Source: an uncultured Opitutaceae bacterium
Lineage (GTDB): Bacteria; Verrucomicrobiota; Verrucomicrobiia; Opitutales; Opitutaceae
Assembly (NCBI GenBank): GCA_937128785.1
Contig: CAKZMS010000425.1
Location: forward strand, 1-6,068
Reading direction: 5' to 3'
Length of the DNA: 6,068 nucleotides
The position numbers and the translations under genes are program-made. Under the pieces are notes generated by a model. It searched no databases, was not told the origin of the DNA, and saw nothing but the letters and a program-made list of their open reading frames with translations. Each line of letters starts with the position of its first letter. Within the stretch, counting starts at the first letter, position 1. This document shows positions 1-4,241 of the stretch, one piece after another.

Positions 1-28
1 CATTCACTTTTTAACGACGCCGACCCCG
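1..28. repeat. Partial copy of a dispersed palindromic (REP-like) repeat
   Basis: This stretch matches the right end of the element at 3995-4096. Twelve bases, CTTTTTAACGAC, are identical at 7-18 and 4077-4088. Both copies are preceded by CATT and followed within two or three bases by GACCCCG (22-28 and 4091-4097). The copy runs off the left edge of the window, so its other arm is not visible. Two matching copies in two separate non-coding regions support a dispersed intergenic repeat rather than part of a gene. It may belong to the REP-like class mobilised by a Y1 transposase, but no transposase is present here. Confidence 0.6.
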
Positions 29-59
29 GGGGCGGCGGACGGGGGCAGGAGTTTGGCGT

Positions 60-82
60 AGTGCCGTGCTTTAGCCGGCACT
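60..82. repeat. Intergenic hairpin with GC-TTTA-GC tip
   Basis: The arms AGTGCCG (60-66) and CGGCACT (76-82) are perfectly complementary. Two further G-C pairs inside (68-69 with 74-75, one bulged T at 67) leave a TTTA loop at 70-73. There is no T-tract after the stem in either direction, so it is not a classic intrinsic terminator. Its loop resembles that of the hairpin at 3963-3981, suggesting the two belong to one family of small intergenic palindromes. It lies 59 bases before the chosen start of the small membrane protein gene. Confidence 0.6.
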
Positions 83-140
83 CCGGAACGCTGGCCAAAA
101 AAGGCTGCAACTTTTGGTCTTCCGGCGGGTTCTTCTCCTC

Positions 141-443
141 ATGAAGACCTTTTTCCTGATTGTGCTGAAAATTGCCCTCGTGGCGGGGGCCATGTGGTGG
201 TTGCTGCACAACGCGCCGCTGATCATGGCGCCGATTGCGGGGGCGGTGCTGGCGCTGATCGGGTTTGTAGCCGCTTTAATCGCGGCGCTGACGGTCGGAG
301 CGACCGTGGGACTATCGCTTCTCATCGCCCTCGGGGTGGTGGCGTGCGTCATCGCCGCCGCGTTGTCCCCCGTTTGGCTGCCGCTATTGGCGATCGTCGC
401 CGTCGTGATGCTTTGCCGGCCGCGACCGGCAAAGCGCGTCTAA
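141..443 (+). CDS. Small hydrophobic membrane protein of unknown function
   Basis: This encodes a 100-residue protein that is almost entirely hydrophobic, and I do not recognise its family. Likely membrane segments are at about residues 4-22, 27-50, 54-74 and 77-92, giving three or four helices. Lysines at 2 and 10 and a basic tail (RPRPAKR) suggest both ends lie in the cytoplasm, which favours four helices. The ATG at 141 is preferred. An in-frame TTG at 114 would add nine residues (MVFRRVLLL), and neither start has a clear Shine-Dalgarno sequence. Codon third positions are strongly G/C, like the neighbouring genes, which supports real coding. The gene converges on the minus-strand operon with a 7-base gap between stop codons. 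Its last codons contain a 9-bp hairpin (411-434). Nothing ties its function to the dehydrogenase genes. Confidence 0.7.
   Translation: MKTFFLIVLKIALVAGAMWWLLHNAPLIMAPIAGAVLALIGFVAALIAALTVGATVGLSLLIALGVVACVIAAALSPVWLPLLAIVAVVMLCRPRPAKRV
411..434. terminator. Candidate shared hairpin terminator at a convergent gene junction
   Basis: CTTTGCCGG (411-419) and CCGGCAAAG (426-434) form a perfect 9-bp stem with a 6-base loop. It sits in the final codons of the small membrane gene, whose stop is at 441-443. It also lies 17 bases past the stop of the minus-strand dehydrogenase small subunit, so it would be in that operon's 3' untranslated region. Neither side has a T-tract, so termination or 3'-end protection is inferred from the position and the strength of the stem. 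Confidence 0.4.
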
Positions 444-450
444 GCCACGA

Positions 451-987
451 TTATTCGTAGAACGAGACCCCGCCGGTTTCGGCCAGGGGAATGCACTGAG
501 TCTGATTGCTGCCATTCCCGGGCACCGGATCCCAGATGAACCCGGATTTGGCGGCCGCTTCCGACGTGAAATAGCCGTTGAAGGCCAGGGCACGGAATTG
601 GCGCAGCCAGCTTTTACCCGGTTTGGCATTGTCGCTGGCGATCGAGCGGATGATGTCGTCCTGCTCGGCTTCCGACAGATGGTCATAGTCGATGCGCTCC
701 AAATCCGCCAAACCGGTGCGAAGGTTGTTTTTCCCTTCGGCGTCGGTGAACAGACCATAGCAGACATCAATGAACTGAGGCACCCCGGCATCCATGGCTC
801 CGGGGGTGTCGCTGGCCGGCAGCAAACGTTCGGCCATGGCGGCAACCACCTTGTATTGGGAACTGGTGAGGTAGCGGGGTGCAGAGGAGTCTCCAGCCAT
901 TTCGGCCAGGGCGCGGGTGACGGTGGCCGGGGAGGCGGCCACGCCGAACATCAGGGCGGTGTGTTTGAGAGCTTCGCGTCGGTTCAT
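451..987 (-). CDS. Gluconate 2-dehydrogenase subunit 3 family protein (Tat-exported small subunit of a GMC dehydrogenase)
   Basis: This encodes a 178-residue small, non-catalytic partner of a periplasmic GMC-type dehydrogenase. It starts with a twin-arginine signal: NRREALK at residues 2-8, then a hydrophobic stretch to about residue 22, with possible cleavage after ALA near residue 28. The mature part carries family-typical blocks: ERLLPASDTPGAMDAGVPQF at 53-72, GYFTSEAAAKSGF near 138-150, and a PVPGN segment followed by a Cys-Ile-Pro (C165). The length is usual for the family. Small subunits of this kind are thought to carry the unsigned catalytic subunit through the Tat pore and help dock it to an electron acceptor. 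The ATG lies 5 bases after the stop of the GMC gene and has no Shine-Dalgarno sequence, so translation is probably coupled to the upstream gene. No cytochrome c subunit is encoded alongside, so the electron acceptor is not visible here. Confidence 0.88.
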   Translation of the reverse strand: MNRREALKHTALMFGVAASPATVTRALAEMAGDSSAPRYLTSSQYKVVAAMAERLLPASDTPGAMDAGVPQFIDVCYGLFTDAEGKNNLRTGLADLERIDYDHLSEAEQDDIIRSIASDNAKPGKSWLRQFRALAFNGYFTSEAAAKSGFIWDPVPGNGSNQTQCIPLAETGGVSFYE

Positions 988-992
988 GGCGA

Positions 993-2705
993 TCAGATGT
1001 TGTGGCGGTTGAGTTCGTTTACGGCGTGGTCCGCGGCACGCGCGGTGAAGGCCATGTAGGTGAGGGAAGGATTCACGCAGGACGAGGAGGTCATGAAGGA
1101 CCCGTCGGTAACGAATACGTTGGGCACCGCGTGAACCTGATTGTGACCGTTGAGGACCGAGGTCTTCGGATCTCGGCCCATGCGGGCTGTTCCCATCTCA
1201 TGGATACAAAGTCCGGGGGCGCTGGTCGGGTCATCAAAGCCGGTCACATCCTTGAGTCCGGCAGCTTCCAGCATTTCGATGGCGGAAGCCTGCATGTCCT
1301 TGCGCATGTTGCGTTCGTTTTCCTTGAACTCGCAGTCGAACGTGACGGTGGGCATGCCCCATTTGTCCGTTTTGTCGTAGTTCAAATACATGCGGTTTTC
1401 GTGGTAGGGCAGGTGTTCGCCCCATGAACCGTAACCCATGCGCCAGCCGCCGGGAGCGAACATGTCGGCCTTGAGGTCGGCGCCGAAGCGGGCAAGTTCC
1501 GCCACGCCGCGGGTCCAGTTGGTGCGGGAGGCGCCGCCTTGGTAACCAAAGCCGCGCACGTAGTCCTTTTGATCGGAGAGACCGTCACCAAGGTTACGGA
1601 AACGGGGGATGTAGGTGCTGGTCGGGCGTCGGCCCTTGTAATACATGTCCTCAAATCCGTCGTAGCGACCGGAGGCACCCACCTTGAAGTGGTGATCCAT
1701 CAGGTTGTGGCCGAGCTCGCCGGAATCGTTGCCGAGTCCGGTGGGGAAGCGGTCGGATTTGGAGTTGAGCAGAATCGAGGTCGACGCGATGGCCGACGCG
1801 CAGAGGAAGACGACCTTGGCGTAGTATTCCATGGCCTCACCGGTCTCGGCGTCGAGGATGCGCACGCCCTTGGCGCGGCTGGTCTCCTGGTCGTAGATCA
1901 ACTCCGTTACGATGGAGAAGGGGCGGAGCGTCATCCGGCCGGTCGCGGCAGCGGCGGGCAGGGTGGAGGCATTGCTGGAGAAGTAGGCCCCGTAGGGGCA
2001 TCCCCGACTGCAGCGATTGCGGAAGTGGCAACCGCCGCGACCGAGGTGTGCCTGCGAGAGGTGGGCGACGCGAGCGTGGATGAGCTTGCGGTCGCCGAAC
2101 TTCTTTTCGATCCGCTGCTTGGCGTGTTTTTCCAGGCAGTTCATTTCGAAGGGGGGGAGAAAGTCGCCGTCGGGGAGCTGATAGAGTCCTTCGTTTTGAC
2201 CACTGATACCGGCGAAGCGCTCGGCATGGTCATACCACGGTTTGATCTCAGCGTAACGCAGCGGCCAGTCGACGCCGAACCCATCCTTGGCGTTGGCTTC
2301 GAAATCGAGATCGCCCAAGCGATAGGACTGGCGGCCCCACATCAGGGAACGTCCGCCGACGTGATAACCGCGGCACCAATCGAAGGCTTTGTCCTCGGAG
2401 TAGGGATTGTCGATGTCGTCAACAAACCAGTGAGCGGTGGCTTCGCGGGTGGTGTAGCCGGTGCGACTCTGCTTGGCTTGGCGCTCGCGGGATTCTTGGG
2501 AGATGGTGTTGCGACCCGGGAACTCCCACTTCTCCATCATGGCGGTCGGGTAGTCGCCGTGTTTGACGTCGCGGCCGCGCTCGAGCACGAGCGTGTTCAG
2601 GCCTTTTTCGGTCAGTTCTTTGGCGGCCCAGCCGCCGCTGATGCCGGAACCCACGACAATGGCGTCATAGGTGTGCGAGGCTGTTCCCTTGGTGGAGACA
2701 TTCAT
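993..2705 (-). CDS. GMC family FAD-dependent oxidoreductase (catalytic subunit of a dehydrogenase)
   Basis: This encodes a 570-residue flavoprotein that oxidises an alcohol or sugar hydroxyl. The FAD-binding Rossmann motif GSGISGG is at residues 19-25, with the ribose-binding glutamate E42 in LVLERG. A second flavin-contact block, GYHVGGRSLMWGR, is at 113-125. The C-terminal GMC domain carries the catalytic histidine H502 in IHEMGTARMG and N545 in CVNPS, the His/Asn pair of this superfamily. Cysteines C226, C232 and C236 form a C-x5-C-x3-C cluster (see findings). The ATG at 2705 is chosen because it puts the Rossmann strand close to the N terminus. The frame stays open upstream to 2840, but that 45-residue extension is rich in Arg, His and Pro and looks non-coding. 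No signal peptide is visible, which fits co-export with the Tat-signalled small subunit encoded 5 bases downstream. The substrate is not determinable. Related two-subunit enzymes include gluconate/sorbitol-type dehydrogenases and glucoside 3-dehydrogenases. Confidence 0.92.
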   Translation of the reverse strand: MNVSTKGTASHTYDAIVVGSGISGGWAAKELTEKGLNTLVLERGRDVKHGDYPTAMMEKWEFPGRNTISQESRERQAKQSRTGYTTREATAHWFVDDIDNPYSEDKAFDWCRGYHVGGRSLMWGRQSYRLGDLDFEANAKDGFGVDWPLRYAEIKPWYDHAERFAGISGQNEGLYQLPDGDFLPPFEMNCLEKHAKQRIEKKFGDRKLIHARVAHLSQAHLGRGGCHFRNRCSRGCPYGAYFSSNASTLPAAAATGRMTLRPFSIVTELIYDQETSRAKGVRILDAETGEAMEYYAKVVFLCASAIASTSILLNSKSDRFPTGLGNDSGELGHNLMDHHFKVGASGRYDGFEDMYYKGRRPTSTYIPRFRNLGDGLSDQKDYVRGFGYQGGASRTNWTRGVAELARFGADLKADMFAPGGWRMGYGSWGEHLPYHENRMYLNYDKTDKWGMPTVTFDCEFKENERNMRKDMQASAIEMLEAAGLKDVTGFDDPTSAPGLCIHEMGTARMGRDPKTSVLNGHNQVHAVPNVFVTDGSFMTSSSCVNPSLTYMAFTARAADHAVNELNRHNI

Positions 2706-2744
2706 ATTTTGTGGGTATACGGGGTGACGCTGAATCTTGGTCAG
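2706..2744 (-). promoter_or_regulatory. Candidate promoter of the GMC dehydrogenase operon
   Basis: Read on the minus strand, TATACC (2714-2719) resembles a -10 box. CTGACC (2739-2744) is a 4-of-6 match to a -35 box, but the 19-base spacing is longer than ideal. The -10 box lies only 8 bases before the ATG, so transcription from it would start at or within a base or two of the start codon. No Shine-Dalgarno sequence precedes that ATG. The rest of the 191-base divergent region (up to 2896) shows no strong hairpin, operator-like repeat or convincing plus-strand promoter. Confidence 0.25.
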
Positions 2745-2896
2745 CGGGGGGAGGCGCAGGGCAAGATGCCAGTGGAGCGAATGGCGCGGCAATCTCGATT
2801 GTGGTTTAAGCGTTCCGCGTTGGACCCGGATCGGGCGCAAGAGTTTCGCAAAAGTGCAGGATCGACCTGGCTGCAGCGATTGCCTAGACGGGGAGC

Positions 2897-3928
2897 ATGT
2901 TTTCTTCAGTTACCCGTGGTTTGATTGGTCTTGGTGTTTTCTCCGCTTGGGCGGTGGCAGGTTGGAGTCATGCCGATGATGTCATGTCGGTAGGGATGGA
3001 TTTGCCGGATCACGCAGTTATGACCGGCAACGGTGAGCACCGTTACCAAACGGTGCCGGGCTGGGGCGCGACCCCGGATGGATCGAACCTCGGACCAACG
3101 CATGGCGGGGTGGCGATCAGCAAGTCGGGTGATGTTTACGTTTCGACAGATGGTCCGCATGCCATCGCGGTATTTTCGGCCGATGGGGTGTTTCAGCGCA
3201 GCATCGCGCCGGATTGTATCGGCGTGCACTCTCTGACCGTGCGCGAAGAAGACGGTATCGAATACCTCTACGGCGCTCACCTCAAGGCCCAGCGTGTGGT
3301 CAAGCTGACGTTGGACGGCGAGTTGGTGATGGAGATCAAGGATACGCCGGAGCAACCCGTGCCCGGCACGTTCAAGGGCCTGACCGCGGTGACGGTCGCG
3401 CCGGATGGACGGATCATCGCGGCCGTGGGTTATGGCTCGAATATCATCCACGTATTTTCCGCGGAGGGAAAATTGCAGCATTCGTTTGGTTCCAAGGGCA
3501 CCGAGCTGGCGCAGTTCCGCGCGGCTCATGGGGTGGCGATTGATACCCGTTTCGATGAGCCCCTGTTGATCATCGCGGATCGCGAGAATCGCCGCCTGAA
3601 GCACTACGACTTTTCCGGTAAGTTGATGGGAGTGCACTCGATCAGCTTGCGCCGACCCTGTGCCATTACGTTCTGGGGCGACCTCTGCGCGGTGGCGGAG
3701 CTCGAAGGGCGCGTGACCATTCTCGATAAGACCGGCACCCCGATCGCCTTCCTGGGGGATCAGCCGGATCGTGATCAGTGGGCGAATTTCAAGGCGCTGC
3801 CATCGGAGACGCCGGCAAATTTGTTTACCGCTCCGCATGGGCTGAGTTATGACCGTGAGGGCAATCTCTACGTGCAGGACTGGAATCAGTCCGGGCGCAT
3901 CACGAAGCTCGAACGGGTGGATGGGTGA
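2897..3928 (+). CDS. Secreted six-bladed beta-propeller (NHL/PAL-like) protein, possible metal-dependent lyase
   Basis: This encodes a 343-residue exported protein. It has a signal peptide with Arg at residue 7, a hydrophobic core at about 8-23, and likely cleavage after SHA at residue 26. The mature part is a run of NHL-type blades starting near residues 69, 111, 162, 211, 255 and 314, each with the pattern H/A-G-V-A-I, a short turn, then a strand and a D/E-G-x-L turn. The segment QFRAAHGVAI plus IADRENRRL (206-234) closely resembles the matching stretch of peptidyl-alpha-hydroxyglycine alpha-amidating lyase, including DREN. By hand alignment from memory, H111, H211 and H314 match the three PAL zinc ligands and Y179 matches the catalytic tyrosine, while the PAL arginine position appears to hold D85. 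Amidating activity is therefore doubtful. The start is supported by the signal peptide; GGGGAG lies just one base before the ATG, too close for a normal ribosome site. The gene is divergent from the GMC operon, which suggests a shared periplasmic pathway. Confidence 0.85.
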   Translation: MFSSVTRGLIGLGVFSAWAVAGWSHADDVMSVGMDLPDHAVMTGNGEHRYQTVPGWGATPDGSNLGPTHGGVAISKSGDVYVSTDGPHAIAVFSADGVFQRSIAPDCIGVHSLTVREEDGIEYLYGAHLKAQRVVKLTLDGELVMEIKDTPEQPVPGTFKGLTAVTVAPDGRIIAAVGYGSNIIHVFSAEGKLQHSFGSKGTELAQFRAAHGVAIDTRFDEPLLIIADRENRRLKHYDFSGKLMGVHSISLRRPCAITFWGDLCAVAELEGRVTILDKTGTPIAFLGDQPDRDQWANFKALPSETPANLFTAPHGLSYDREGNLYVQDWNQSGRITKLERVDG

Positions 3929-3962
3929 GGAGTGGGAGGACTGTTTTGCCTCTCAGTCGTGG

Positions 3963-3981
3963 GTCGGGCTTTATGCCCGAC
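3963..3981. repeat. Intergenic hairpin with TTTAT loop
   Basis: GTCGGGC (3963-3969) and GCCCGAC (3975-3981) form a perfect 7-bp stem with a TTTAT loop. It lies 34 bases past the stop of the propeller gene and could stop transcription or protect the transcript end, but no T-tract follows. The G-C-TTTA-T-G-C tip resembles that of the hairpin at 60-82, so a small repeated palindrome family is the likelier explanation. Confidence 0.6.
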
Positions 3982-3994
3982 ACGGACGCGAAAA

Positions 3995-4096
3995 GGGGTC
4001 ACGTCGGTTTCGAGCGAAGCGACACCTGAGGAGGATAACGACGAGGCAATTGCGAATTCCGCTGCGCTGCATTGCGCTTTTTAACGACATGACCCC
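3995..4096. repeat. Palindromic REP-like intergenic element
   Basis: The outer arms GGGGTCACGTCG (3995-4006) and CGACATGACCCC (4085-4096) are complementary at 11 of 12 positions, and the odd position is a G-T pair in RNA. Shorter inner arms, AAGCG (4017-4021) and CGCTT (4075-4079), continue the pairing. The centre contains the perfect palindromes GCAATTGC (4046-4053) and GAATTC. The right arm is repeated at 1-28, so the element is dispersed. Inverted GGGGTCA/TGACCCC ends recall small non-autonomous elements moved by Y1 (IS200-like or RAYT) transposases. This assignment is an inference, and no transposase gene is in the window. Confidence 0.6.
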
Positions 4097-4123
4097 GTGG
4101 GCTTCGGAGGGGAGTTGAGGTAG

Positions 4124-4144
4124 GGACGGCTCGCCGAGCCGTCC
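4124..4144. repeat. Intergenic 9-bp GC-rich hairpin
   Basis: GGACGGCTC (4124-4132) and GAGCCGTCC (4136-4144) form a perfect 9-bp stem with a 3-base loop. A weaker hairpin, CGGG-TTTT-CCCG, follows at 4158-4169. There is no T-tract after the main stem. It lies between the REP-like element and the end of the RND gene, about 100 bases beyond the RND stop, and is probably another small intergenic palindrome. Confidence 0.55.
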
Positions 4145-4206
4145 GGTTTCAGGCTGACGGGTTTTCCCGGGCTGGTTGAGCAGGGTGCGATGGAGTGGCA
4201 GGGTGG

Positions 4207-4224
4207 GCCGAGCTGGAGCTCGGC
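4207..4224. terminator. Hairpin just downstream of the RND permease gene
   Basis: GCCGAGC (4207-4213) and GCTCGGC (4218-4224) form a 7-bp stem with a TGGA loop. It begins 17 bases past the minus-strand stop codon of the RND gene, a normal place for a terminator. No T-tract follows on the minus strand, so it is not a textbook intrinsic terminator. It may instead belong to the dispersed hairpins of this intergenic region. Confidence 0.4.
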
Positions 4225-4241
4225 GTTCCCAGGTTCTCTCG

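Noticed and set aside
24..49. G-rich run that might form a G-quadruplex
   Set aside because: Only two runs of three or more G are present, and the rest are GG pairs, so at best a weak two-layer structure is possible in already GC-rich DNA.
93..118. CCAAAA/TTTTGG inverted repeat and a T-run on the minus strand, considered as a terminator
   Set aside because: The stem is only 6 bp of mostly A-T pairs around an 11-base loop, and no gene ends just before it on the minus strand.
2706..2840. 45-residue N-terminal extension of the GMC protein
   Set aside because: It is basic and Pro-rich, lacks signal or family similarity, and would push the Rossmann motif unusually far from the N terminus.
1539..2924. 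Long open frame (about 460 codons) on the plus strand opposite the GMC gene
   Set aside because: It is antisense to a well-supported flavoprotein and its translation is a low-complexity mix of Gly, Val, Ala and Glu with no domain. Long antisense frames are expected where third codon positions are GC-rich.
2906..3838. 310-codon minus-strand frame opposite the propeller gene
   Set aside because: The translation is rich in Arg and His and has no recognisable motif, while the plus-strand product has a signal peptide and propeller blades.
3940..3960. GACTG/CAGTC hairpin just after the propeller stop
   Set aside because: A 5-bp stem with a 10-base loop is expected by chance.
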